Assembly: GCF_000224145.3 (NCBI RefSeq)
Contig: NW_004190356.2
Span: forward strand, 496,001 to 560,000
DNA length: 64,000 bases
Source of the DNA: Ciona intestinalis
Lineage: Eukaryota > Chordata > Ascidiacea > Phlebobranchia > Cionidae
Direction of reading: 5' to 3'
The translations under genes and the position numbers were made by a program. This document shows positions 13,133-24,298 of this stretch, piece after piece. The notes under the pieces were generated by a model. It saw only the letters and a program-made list of their open reading frames with translations. It searched no databases and was not told where the DNA came from. Each line of letters begins with the position of its first letter. The first letter of the stretch is position 1.

Positions 13133-13366
13133 AACAAGGATTTTAAAGTGACCCCTCTTGCCCTGTGTGTTTTCAAAATAGTAAAGTTACACCTAGTGTG
13201 CGAATCGACACATTTTTTTCGTCAACACAACAGAGATATTTTAACATATTGCTTTGAGGTGTACTTAAATGATAAAGGGTACGATATTTAATTTGTGGTA
13301 TTACCCAAAACGCGTCATAAAATTCGAGTTTGGAAATATTGGGCAAAGGGTTCCACACTTTACGAT
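13133..13366. mobile_element. Diverged MITE, family B
   Basis: The part with GGTATTACCCAAAAC, AGTTTGGAAATATTGGGCAA and the following GGTTCCACACTT matches the right half of the element at 22191-22499. Terminal repeats are worn. Confidence 0.4.
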
Positions 13367-13969
13367 ACTATTAAATATCGGAGTACAGCAAGCAATGTTA
13401 ATGGTTATATGTGCAATATAAACACCGGCATTCGTGAAACTACAATGACGTATCTGTTACAAACGACATTTAAAAAATCTTAAGCAAAGTATTCAGTCGA
13501 TTTGTTTTATTAATATCGACTAAAATAAAGTTGCTTTGTTCCAATGAGCGAAATATATTTGTCGTCCAACGATGGAAAATAACTGGAAATGTTTTGGAAA
13601 GTTACAAACTTGGTGGGCCAGCTGGTAACTTTCAATTTGGTTAAACAAGCTACAACAAAGCATTCACGCGTCACATTTCCAGACAGTCAGCGCGTTAAGT
13701 CTGTTCGCTGCTTTTTCTAGTCTTAAGCATAAGGGCAGACATGGTGTGCATTTGTGTATTAAATATGTATGTATATAGTGGTGTAAGTGATCGAACAGTA
13801 GTTGTATTAAAATAGTGATTTGCTTCTAGTAAACCTAATTAAATTGTTTTGTAGTTTGTATTAACCGTAAAATCTCGGACGACGCCAGTACGTGTGGGTT
13901 ATATCACGTTGAGTGCTATATCGGTGCTACCACAGTGTTTGTCGAAGTTAATTGGTTAGTGGTACGCTT

Positions 13970-16100
13970 TCTAGATAATTCGCAAGTTACCCCTGAATAG
14001 TCTCTCGCGAGGTTAGTTTAGGTCAGGACATCACGTGATATTAATGGCGTGATTTGTTCATCAGCACGTAAGATTGGACTTGACTTCCGCATTCCTGCGC
14101 GTAATCGAAATTATGTAGCCTGTTGTTGCGCGTGTCGATCTGTGTAATCAGATTCACGTGTTAAGTGAAATATGACATTAATATTACTGGTGATATCAAT
14201 AACTTACTAGCATACGTATTTAAACGCTAACACATGTATTTGTTAAGCATACGTAAAGGATTCCAATATAATGAGTTGTGTAAGTTTACTGAAGGTCGTT
14301 ACACTTTGGTTCATACACAAAACGTCTTTGTACCTATGCCGTGGTTTACTATGCTACCAATCTTTTGAGTTTGACCAAGAGTAAACTTTCTTAGGAGTAT
14401 CGAATACATTTATTTTAAGTTTCCAATTTTTTATCTTCTCATTGCTTGTTCGTCCAGTGTACACTGTGTGCCCCATTAAAACAGAACTCTGAGATTGGAA
14501 AAGAAGTTAGTATAACTTTTAGTATGACGATGTGACACGCTTAGGTGTAATCTATTGGAATAAATTGAGATGTTTTAAAAAGTAAAACAGCATTAAAACG
14601 TTACGAATTACGATACAGTAAAGTATGCGCGTTCTGCCATAGATATATAAAACTACTAATCTGTCAAGCGGACACGAGATGGCGTACACCGCACATGAGT
14701 TATTGACAAATATTTCCAGAAAGTTCTGAGGGGTATATAAAAAGGAGATCAAAACCATCTCTTTGATAAAAGCACCCCGTTAGAAAATAGAGACGTTTTA
14801 GTTGTTTAAGTTGTGTAAAGTTAAAAAGTCGGGTTTTTTTCACGTTTTATCTTATTAATATAATAGATCATATTTTCAGTTTTATGTCAATATAAGAGCA
14901 GTCGGTATATTAATAATCGTCGACAATTAAAAATCGGCAAAATACGAAGGTTCCTTATTTTGAGGTGAGTGGTTATGTTCTCAATTAAGTGGTTCTTTAT
15001 CAGTTGTCTAAATTGGTTAGCCATACATTAAAAAAACAAGATTTATCCAAAGTGTTGAATATTAGTTGTACGCGGGCACAAGGTGCACGGAACGGAACGA
15101 AACGTATTGTATGCGACATTTTGAAACTTTTGTGTAATGGTAATGTATGACGAAATGACGGTATGGTAACATAAAGGAGAAATACCTGTCCCCATTTGAC
15201 AAAGAACAATATCGTGATAACAGCTTTGGCTAAGAACGGCTAAATATTGAATAGCGTGACTAAACGCTTTACATTATTACGGAAAGTGCATTGTTAAGCC
15301 ATCATATTACGCTCTATTGACTTTACATCAACTAAGATGTTAAACAAAACTCATAAATAAATATGTTTCGTGAAAGTAACTAAATAAACGGACTGAAACC
15401 TGGCAAAGAATATTAAACCTATCCAGTTTCAAAATTAAAACAGTTAGCGTTTAAAAGCTAAATTTGGCAAAAATTGAACATGACACTAGAAAATTATAAG
15501 AAAAAGTATATTTATCATATACCTTGCCTACAACACAACAGGTTATGTATTCGTTGATTTAGTTTATTGGCCTTTCAGCGTTTCTTGAAATTCCCACAGT
15601 TTTCCAGCGCTGGATGTTTAAAGCATTTCAGAGTCACGAGGTGTAGTTATGGTAACTAAACCAAAGATGTGTACCATTATGCTTATTAACGTTCTGTTTG
15701 CTTCACTGGCGAGGCCTGTGCACACGTCATATGTGTCGGGATGTACGTCATTTTGGCAATGACCAAACAATTAAATAACCAAACAATCAAAGTAAACTTA
15801 ATTCAGGGAAATTTATACGCGCTACGTCATCGGTGTTTACACACACGTCATTACCGTGTTTATTGTGAAATCAGAGGCATAATGTCCTTAACATAGAAAT
15901 CGATTTTACGGTTTAGTTTATTCTGTCTTGGTGTTGGTGGTAGTGCTACTATTATAAAACTTTGTGAATAAATCTTTATACCTACGACATCTTGTAGTAT
16001 ATAGAGCACCGGTGTCGTGATATATTTGTTCAACGCCAGAACAAACATTACAACACCGGCGTCTACCGAATGTTGCAATCGACGTCTCTACTAACTTTGG
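13970..16100. repeat. Ancient tandem duplication, copy 1 (non-coding)
   Basis: Conserved blocks recur in the same order about 3.8-4.1 kb downstream: 14085/17873 (CTTCCGCATTCCTGCGCGTA), 14290-14390/18228-18345 (AGGTCGTTACACTT, GAGTAAAC), 14714/18654 (heat-shock element) and 15740-15850/19840-19950 (ATGTACGTCAT, AACAATCAAAG, AAATTTATACGC). Sequence between the blocks has largely diverged. Confidence 0.65.
14714..14743 (+). promoter_or_regulatory. Heat-shock element next to a TATA box (copy 1)
   Basis: TTCCAGAAAGTTC is a perfect three-unit heat-shock factor site (TTCnnGAAnnTTC). Seven bases further lies TATATAAAAA at 14734-14743. HSF1 binds such arrays in heat-shock promoters. Downstream no protein gene is evident; a consensus-like donor GTGAGT stands near 14964, so a spliced non-coding transcript is possible. 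Confidence 0.6.
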
Positions 16101-16317
16101 CAATCGTGAGTTACGTTATCTATTAACTAACGATTTGTTTTGGAACTATTTGTATTTTAGATTTTATGCGTTCCCCGAACCTCACAAACGCTTGTATTTT
16201 GCCATTAATGCTTAATAAAGTTGGTTTAAACAGAGAATACTCAATTTTTACTTTTTATTGTCGCTGGTTATCTTGAAAAAAACACCATTTAATTGCAAGG
16301 TTAAATAAACATATTTT

Positions 16318-16460
16318 CTGAACACCGAGGAATGTCCGGCGCCGCAGCACAGTCCTTGGGCAAGACACTTAACGACAATTGCTCCAACCCAGTGGTCAGT
16401 AATGGGTTGTCCAAATTATCAGCCCCAAGTAAAAAATACAAAAAATAATCACCCTTAAAA
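16318..16460 (+). mobile_element. SINE fragment (central domain)
   Basis: TCCTTGGGCAAGACACTTAA followed by ATTGCTCCAACCCAGTGGTC is the reverse complement of the middle of the SINE at 30294-30634. The tRNA-like head is mostly absent and the tail side is degraded. Confidence 0.75.
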
Positions 16461-16621
16461 CAACGCACCAGTGATTCCCAAACTTTGTTTATAGTAACAA
16501 AGGGCCGTCCCCTCCACAAAAAGTAAAATCCAAGTTGTTTTTTTTCATCACAACTTAAAGTCTAACTGTAATAAAAGAGCTGAGGTTGGTGCAATGTCAC
16601 TAGACTGTTGCAGGGGCGGAC

Positions 16622-17069
16622 TAGAGATGCACATTACAGAATTTCGAATCTATGAGATTCGAATCCTTTTGTATCAGAATCTAATTACGAGATTCGGTAT
16701 TCTGTTTAATGACGTAGTTCACGTCATCTCATATACTTTATTTACAATTTTTGAACTTTATTAGTTTTGAAAAAAAATATTTTTGTGTTTGTGGGACTTT
16801 CTAGAGTAATTGTTTCGCAACGTCTTTTCATAGCCTGCTATACGTTTCATGACGCAAAAACTACCCAATGGTACAATTTTTGATTATTTTACAGCTCATG
16901 ATGCAACAAGGCTGCTATGAAAGAGTTAATTAACTTACTTTTGTGGGTAAAATTATCTTTTCCTATAAATATAAAAAGATTCGAAATTCTAGATTCGGAA
17001 TTCTAGATTCGAAATAAAGTATTCTAGGATATCCTAGAATACCTAATTATTCTGTAATGTGCATCCCTA
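16622..17069. mobile_element. hAT-like MITE, 448 bp, with 8 bp target duplication
   Basis: Inverted ends TAGAGATGCACATTACAGAA (left) and TTCTGTAATGTGCATCCCTA (right). It is flanked by the direct repeat GGGCGGAC at 16614-16621 and 17070-17077. The 8 bp duplication and terminal style fit hAT transposons. The interior is AT-rich with internal palindromes (GAATCTATGAGATTC, TATTCTAGGATATCCTAGAAT-like) and no transposase, so it is non-autonomous. Confidence 0.85.
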
Positions 17070-17235
17070 GGGCGGACAAACTTGATTTGGTTGTGGACCA
17101 AATGCATTTCCTCTTCCCCTATGACCAGAGTCGTAAAAACACCGGGCATATTTTTGGCGTATTTTTGGTGTTTCAAATTGCTTATCTTAGTAATACCGCC
17201 CTTTGTTTAGTCTCAGCGTCCCCCAATCGCCCAAT

Positions 17236-17283
17236 TTATAGCCACCACGCCCAGTTTAAAGCCACCACGCCCAGTTTAAAGCC
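17236..17283 (+). repeat. 18 bp tandem repeat, about 3 copies
   Basis: The unit GCCACCACGCCCAGTTTA(A) repeats directly about two and a half times. Confidence 0.8.
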
Positions 17284-18063
17284 CAAATCACTGATGTAAC
17301 GCATATGGAAACTTGGTGTAAACCATCTAATTAACATTGTTTCACGTTATTATACATGATTCTACATCTTCGACGAGAACTGAAGCCAGAAGTATTAAAC
17401 TAGTATTGATCGGAATAGCGACACACAAGTTTAGTAGGATTACATGTTATATAAAACAGACCGTGGTTTTAAACACAACACTGTTTAAACACAACACTTA
17501 TTAATGTTTTAATTTAAACAAAGTCTCTTTTTGTAGCTCGAGAAGCAGACGCAACTTAGACGTTTTCTGTTTAGTTTTTGTTCGAACGATTACGTTGATG
17601 TGTCGGTGTGGCTGAATTGTTCGTAAAACCGCTCAAATAACCATAAAATAGTTTTGGCTTTGGTAAAGGAATGTTAGATTAAACTTCTTTCTTTTGCTTC
17701 TGAAGTATTTTACGCGACTAAAGCGTGTATGGCTGCATGCCGACAGGTTGTTTTTAAGCCAGCTGGTCAGTGGTACGTGTTACAGGTTTTCCGCATGGTA
17801 TACCTCTGAACAGCAGTCGCTCTCTGATGACGTGATTTGCTCATTACTTAAGACAAAGACGGGGCCTGACTTCCGCATTCCTGCGCGTAATCGAGATTAG
17901 GTAACTTCATTATTGCGTGTCATCATAATTACTTGTTGGGGGATATTAATATTAATTTAGTTATTTTCGGCGATGTATTTCCGAAAATGATCTAGCGGGT
18001 TTTCTAACAAGCGTGTTGAAATGTAATGTTAAAGATTTTTTTATTATACAGCTACCCAATGTT

Positions 18064-18122
18064 TATATACGTCAATAAATAACGTAACTTACTGGGTTAA
18101 AAATAAATAACGTAACTTACAA
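18064..18122 (+). repeat. Short direct repeat
   Basis: AATAAATAACGTAACTTAC occurs twice about 30 bp apart. Confidence 0.7.
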
Positions 18123-18653
18123 GGTTGTTAAAACAGTTGTTAAACACGATGCACAATCTCCGTGTAAATATTTCTTATGCGTCTCTTTAATACACTTCCA
18201 GTTTTTCACTTATGGTTGAGTAGTATAAGTTTACTCAAGGTCGTTACACTTCGATTCACATACAGAACGTCTATATATATGGCGTGGTTTACTCGTGTTT
18301 TGTCTACCAATCTTTCGATGCGGAGTTTGACCGAGAGTAAACCTTCGTATGCCATGGGTATGGTGAACTTATTTTAAATGCTTGTTCTGATTTTGTATCT
18401 TTTTCCCGGTGTTCCATGTTTAAACATTACGTGACATTGCGAATGTAACGGATAGTCGTTTTTAATTTATTGCTTCTAGACAAGCAGCGCCAAACGGATT
18501 CTTGCGCATTCTTTCTACAAATAAAACGACCGGTTAAGAAGGCAATATGTCGTTTTAATCCAGGCAACGAGAAAGCAAGCAACGTCGTGTTATAAAGTTC
18601 ACTAACGATATATTATAAGAAGGCGTACAAAGTGCATGGTTCAGCGTTGTAGA

Positions 18654-18666
18654 TTCCAGAAAGTTC
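18654..18666 (+). promoter_or_regulatory. Heat-shock element (copy 2)
   Basis: The same TTCCAGAAAGTTC as at 14714, with matching flanks (ATTCCAGAAAGTTCTGGGG). The TATA of copy 1 aligns with GTAAAAAAAG here, so the TATA is not kept. Confidence 0.5.
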
Positions 18667-19100
18667 TGGGGTAAAAAAAGCAGTCGCCTGCAAACATAGG
18701 CTACATAGTTCACGGCGCTTTATTTCGACTTTACGATGTTATATTTTAAAGGCCATATACACGTTTCGCCTTTGGTTCAGGTTTATACAGACAATGAGCG
18801 GTTATTTAAGATAAGTGTTTTTTTCAAGGGTACGTCAAGCAGAAAATGTATTATACAGTATAGAGTGGGGTAATATAGGCGCACTACGATTTTTAAGAAA
18901 GATATAAAATTAAACGTATAATGTACACCGAAAAGTTTGCGAGTTGCAGAATGTGCAATATATCAGAAATAACTATAAAATGTTAAAAAAGGGAACGTTT
19001 CTTCGGATGTGACGAATGGTAATGCTGTTTTGAAGCCTATACCACATATACGCGAGCCACAACACATATGTCTGACACGCTTCATTGGTTTACGTCTTAA

Positions 19101-19298
19101 ATAGTAGGTTGGGGGAAGATGGGACAGCTTTTCATTATATTTTCTCGTCCGATTTGGTAGTAAACAACGAACATTCAAAGAAGTATAAAACCGTATCCTC
19201 ACGACTCCCATAGACCGTTGTTAATTATTTAAAACACGATCAGGGTATTTAGATATTATGTGCTAAAAGTGTCTTATCTTACCCCATAGTACTATATA
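19101..19298 (+). mobile_element. MITE-A copy
   Basis: Full length: starts ATAGTAGGTTGGGGGAAGAT and ends ...CCCATAGTACTATATA, with CCGTATCCTCACGACTCCCA inside. Confidence 0.85.
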
Positions 19299-20328
19299 TG
19301 CGTGGAAATTAGTTTCGCAAAAAAAACAACAAGAACAACTGTTCTATGAAAAGAACCTAAATGACCACTTACGTGGCCAACAATGTACCACGCGATGTTT
19401 GGTGTATTTGTAGAGTGACTTATATTTGATTATATTGGAAATTGTTTCATATTAACCCTTGTGTTTTGTTATATTTCTATAGACTTAACTTTATGAACAA
19501 AAGTGGGTGTTGGTGAGGGACAGTGACCAAAAACTTTGATATAAAAGCGTTCTCTTTAAAACTGATTTGCAATACAATACAACTGTTGTTCGTAAAAAAC
19601 CTGGAACATAACAAGAAAGGTTATATTGCATCTTGTATATAATACATGGCGTTTGTCGCACTCCGTTGGTCGCACTTGGTTAAGAAGCAGTGCTTCTTGT
19701 AGTCGATACGGGGGATCCCAGAATTCCTTAGCCCAGCAGTTGTGACGCACTTACACATCACGAGGCTAGGCACGGGACCACTGACGTGTATGGCTTTCAA
19801 TGGTTCGGTTAAGTTTGTGCACCCGCCTACGTCATTCGGCATCGTATGTACGTCATCTGGGGACTAACTCAACAATCAAAGCTCCTGAATGAAGTTTGAC
19901 AAATATAATTTATACGCTCTAACTCATCCGTGTACATGCGCACACAATTTTTTGTCGGTGGTTGGTCGCTCGGCTTTAACAATAATCAAGATGATCCCAA
20001 TGTTTGATTGCTTGCTAGTTTTTTAACAAGCCTTATTTAAATTAAGGTTAAAAGCAAACAGTTTAATTTATAAAAAAATTATTACCAATGACATTATTTT
20101 CTCCCAGACATAATGGTCCATATAATGATGAACATCCGAAGTATGACATTGGGCCAAGCGTTAGCGCACTGAGTAAGCAAATGGGGCGATAAAAGTTAAT
20201 GAAAAATAAACTATTTTCTCAAAAAAATGAGAGAAGTGTTGGCGATAGACCGATTCGCGGCTTGTAAACAAATTGTTTTTTGAGAGGTTAGGAAAAAGGT
20301 AGAAAATCTATACTGATTAGTTCAACAC

Positions 20329-20520
20329 ATAGTAAGATGGGAAGGAATGAAACACCCTTTCATTTTATTTTCTCGTCCCATTTGGTAGTAAACAAAAAAC
20401 ATTCAAAGAATATAAAACTGTATCCTCACAACTGTAAAGTAGCGTTGGTAATTGTTTTAAACACGATCAAGATATTTGAATATTGTGTGCTAAAGGTATT
20501 CCGTCTTCCCCTAACCAGGA
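20329..20520 (+). mobile_element. MITE-A copy
   Basis: TTTTCTCGTCCCATTTGGTA and GTGTGCTAAAGGTATTCC are present; the right terminus has drifted. Confidence 0.8.
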
Positions 20521-21250
20521 TATTAACTGTGTGTCGGAGTACCAATTTACTACCGAGCCCGTCATAAAACAACGATGTATTACAAAGTTTTCTAAGCGCA
20601 GACCAATTTCAAGTAACTTGTTATTCATTAACGATTAACCCCTTGTTTGTTCAGTAAATCTTACCACCGCGTAAGAGAAAGGCGACAATCTGGTATAAAC
20701 AGAAGCACTTAATTCTTTGTACCGTTTCTGTTTGAAAGAGGTATCTTTGATTCGATCAATAGATTTTATCAGCAGATTAGACAAACGTAATTCGTAATGA
20801 CATCGCAATGACGTTTTAGTTTATCTTGCTTGCATTGCGAAATATATGCATATAGGAACGATGACATAAATTGCAGTTTATCCGCATTCTCTATATACGT
20901 ACATTTTTTTGCGCAAAATTTATTGTGTAACAGCACATTTGGTTTATTATGTATGGACTTATCATGTCATACGCACTTGGCCATTTGGAACCACTCGTGC
21001 ATGTCAGGGTTTTTTCAGATGTCTGAAACGTGTGTTTTTATTTGTTGCGTAAATATTTATACAATCTTGTTTAGTGCTGAATTACTTTTAAAGTTATGTG
21101 TTTGTTGTGACGCAGGCAGAAAGAGGGTGTAGACGTGACAATTCAAAATCGCGTTTCGAATTCCATTTACTTTTCTCCTAAGTAAGAAAAAGCAACGTTA
21201 TCGTATGACGCAATACTTCATCACAAGTAAACCCCGTCTGTGACTGTTTG

Positions 21251-21540
21251 TAGGGTAATGTGGTAATTCCCCTCCCATAAACAAAAACATACGGTGGTTT
21301 TTAAGGGATACCACAAATTAGTGCTATCATACTTTTATTAATTGACAACAATTCAAAGAAATGTAATAAAACACAATTTAAAAACTGTCGGGGTATTGTT
21401 GGACCGCGAGAATACTATCGAATAATACTGTGACATTTATTTTCACCTATCACTAAATGGGTGCCCGTAAAGAAAGATTTTATCAAATTTCCCGTTTTTT
21501 ACGAGTCCGTCTCCCCCCACAATACCGCGGGTCCGATATG
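21251..21540. mobile_element. MITE, family B
   Basis: Left end TAGGGTAATGTGGTAATTCC. The right part, read on the - strand, runs GTGGGGGGAGACGGACTC ... GGGAAATTTGATAAAATC ... CACAGTATTATTCGATAGTA. The last motif is shared with 33096-33300. Confidence 0.55.
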
Positions 21541-22190
21541 TGTTTGAAGATTTAATAGGTAATCCAGATTGAAACCACACAAACTTAAGTATAAAAAATA
21601 AATAAACTTGACAGGTAGTAGTCTGTTCAAAAAGGCCATAACAACATATTGTACACTTAGCATCAATAAGTGTTATATATCGGTTACAAAGGCACCATGT
21701 TACAAAGGGGTATTTCGCTTTTGAGTTTTGGTAAGCACGTAAGATATCTATAGCAATTTTAAGAGCTTTTCTTATTAAAATTGAAATGTGCGTATTCGGT
21801 TTATTTTTTACGATTGTTTTCATTGAAGTATACATCACGAATCAAACGTTTCGTAAGCGACAGACTGAACTTGTTTTGACTCGAACATCAAATAAACGTC
21901 AGACTCAATTGTTAATGAATCTTTTGTGATTTTGTAACGATGACAAATATGTTGTTTTTATCACCAGTCCAAAGTACAAGGTGGAAGGGAAACTTCCTGA
22001 TTGCGCAACCGGATAACAGGAAACAATGACCAACTACTTAATTGCGATAATTCTATTATTTAACTTTATTTTAACAGAAAGCGCATTGCAAGATTTTCGA
22101 GTCGTGAGAATTGAAATAATCATTAACAACCCTACATACACCTTGAATTCAAAACTTGGATTATAATTTCGATAAACTCATTGATGTAAT

Positions 22191-22499
22191 ATAGAGTGGG
22201 GGAAAACGGTTCTCTGGCAAGGAAGGAACTTTTTTAAATTTCCTTTTCTTTTTTGGTGAGAGACAAAACAAAATGTTGCAGTATAACTGTATTCTCTCTG
22301 TCCAACAAAGTCTAGTGGGCCGTGGCGAATTTATCATTAACTCCTCGAGTTTTTCAATATAATTCTTTAAAATGTTGTTAACTACTAAAGGTACAATGGT
22401 ACTACTTCGTGGTATCACTTTAAAACCGCCTAATATTTTAAGTTTAGATATATTAGGCAATCTTTGCTTAAGGTTCCCGGTTCACCCCATTCTACTATA
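22191..22499. mobile_element. MITE, family B
   Basis: Ends ATAGAGTGGGGGAAAACGG and CGGTTCACCCCATTCTACTA are imperfect inverted repeats. Interior motifs TTAAATTTCC and GTTGCAGTATAACTGTATTC recur at 60749 and 33096. Confidence 0.6.
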
Positions 22500-22949
22500 C
22501 ACGTTATTGGTACTTGAGTTTAGTATGGGTCGAAACGGAAAATTATTTTGTTCATAATGTATAAAGATTAAGGTGTTTAGTAAATCGCTTTGTGTGGTAT
22601 TTTGAAACTTCGCTGCGATCGCTATTTATTGAAGGCATCCTGAGTCACGATCTATCTTTGTTTCGCGGTCGCTATTTATTCTCTGAGTAACAATAGAGTT
22701 CGACATGACGTTTCTTCCAATTTGTTTACTTATTCTTATTCTTTTAAAAGTTGCGTTGATGTAAGTTATAAATAATTTGGGTTAGATGACAACCGCACAG
22801 TTAAATGTGATATGTTGGCATCCGTGGTATCTCGTAACCGGGCACGAGGTCAAAAACAAAACAAGCATGATGTTACGATTGTCATTCCCCCCACGCGATG
22901 ATAAATATGATATACACATACACTATTGAATGATTAAAATAAGCCGATA

Positions 22950-23099
22950 ATTATTCTACTCTTTCGTCCCATTTGCCAGTAAACAAAGAATTAAAACTGT
23001 ATCCTCACAAATCTCATGGAGATTTGTTTAAAAGACAATCAGGATAGTTGGATACTTAATTTGTGCTAAAACTGTCCCATCTTACCTCACAGTCTTATA
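22950..23099 (+). mobile_element. Diverged MITE-A copy
   Basis: TCTTTCGTCCCATTTGCCAG, ACTGTATCCTCACAAATCTC and AACTGTCCCATCTTACC follow the family order; the left terminus is worn. Confidence 0.65.
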
Positions 23100-23572
23100 T
23101 TTTTTTCACTCTCAAAACGTTATTTATCAACAATGTGAGACAAATTGTGACGAAATTCTTGTGCAAATACTACAAACTGCTAATGTCATTAATACGGGAA
23201 GTAATAGAAACTTTATTAGGAATATATTTTTGAGCATTTACTTTCTCCTGATGACGTCGTACTGTTGCGCCATACTCCCCCCTTTAAAAGCGCGTAGGGC
23301 CGTAAACACGTTTGCTTTCATTGCTGTGTTATGTGGGACGTATTAATATTTGAACTGGGTTAATTGATTGCCTTTTTAATCTATATTTGGTTAAGCGGTT
23401 TGAATGAATGATAGAATGTAACTTTAATCGGTTTAATCAATCAGGCGCTTATTGCAGCATTTACTGAAATAAATGTACAGTAATACGGCGTTATATTTTG
23501 GATTTTCACACGAGGATCAAGCAAGTTACATTTATTTATTTTAGACTTAGAGGATAGGGGTTAGCGGACGTA

Positions 23573-23612
23573 GCGCGGGAATTCTTCACTAGCACCAAAT
23601 ATTACATACGGA
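23573..23612. repeat. Half copy of the hairpin element
   Basis: ATTCTTCACTAGCACCAAAT matches the right arm of the hairpin at 24049-24190. Confidence 0.55.
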
Positions 23613-24048
23613 ATGATGTTCCAGAAGATCTGCTTAATTAGTAGCTACACGGCCTCTAGTAGGTAGCTGATACTATTATTAGCGCATTATCTCGAAGTAT
23701 GTAAATAAGTACGGGCTGTACGGCATCGAAAGCATTTTCGCCTTTACAGATGCCTTTCTCAATACGCAAAACCTTTCTCAATACGCAGTTGTGTGTAGAG
23801 TGGCGTGACGACGTGACGTGACTTTGCCATCTCCAAATACCGCTCCCTTTTTTCTTTTTCTTGAAGCACTTTTATTGCGTCACTTGTCAGTGGAGAGGGT
23901 CTTGTTGGGTAGTCGCTTGTGTTGTGCGGGATTGTAACGATCCGTAAAGGCAGTATATAAAAAGATACCGTATCAGTCCAGGAACAGTAATATAATGAGC
24001 TGAATAATCAGAACTACCGTGTAAGTACTTGTTCTAATCTAGGACCAA

Positions 24049-24190
24049 CAATATTTGGTGCTAGTGAAGAATCTCCCCCCACCTTATTTGCTAACCACTA
24101 ACCCCTAGGTTAGGGGGTTAGTGGTTATAGGGCTTAGTAGTTAGCAAATAAGGTGGGGGGGGGAGATTCTTCACTAGCACCCAATATTTT
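24049..24190. mobile_element. Long hairpin (inverted repeat) element
   Basis: The left arm (ATATTTGGTGCTAGTGAAGA, then TCTCCCCCCACCTTATTTGC) is repeated in inverse on the right, ending CTTCACTAGCACCCAATAT. Arms are about 60 bp and nearly identical around a short loop. It lies just upstream of the FAM162-like gene. Probably a foldback MITE. Confidence 0.8.
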
Positions 24191-24298
24191 TAATAAATAT
24201 TTTAAAAGATTTATAAAGAATGGATTATATATATAATCATTGTATGTATACGTTGAACATATATAAGTGCTGTCTATAGAGAAAAGCTGTAAAGCAAC

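Larger units (their letters stand above)
17765..20000. repeat. Ancient tandem duplication, copy 2 (non-coding)
   Basis: Counterpart of 13970-16100, with the same block order. It has since taken MITE-A insertions (19101-19298 lies inside), which accounts for part of the changed spacing. Confidence 0.65.
12591..24298. other. Long intergenic region without a convincing protein gene
   Basis: Reading frames here are short, lack recognisable motifs and are mostly MITE read-through. The content is an ancient tandem duplication of non-coding DNA (about 13.9-16.1 kb against 17.8-20.0 kb), several MITEs, a SINE fragment, a hAT-like element, short tandem repeats and a long hairpin, each listed separately. 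Confidence 0.6.

Noticed and set aside
17236-17283. Regular short repeats that could suggest a CRISPR array
   Set aside because: Direct tandem units without spacers in a eukaryotic genome.
20830-21132. 100-codon open frame with many Cys and Phe
   Set aside because: No family motif, no splice or promoter context, AT-rich low-complexity composition; most likely chance.
21443-21838. 131-codon frame on the - strand
   Set aside because: Its first part is read-through of a family B MITE and the rest has no recognisable motif.
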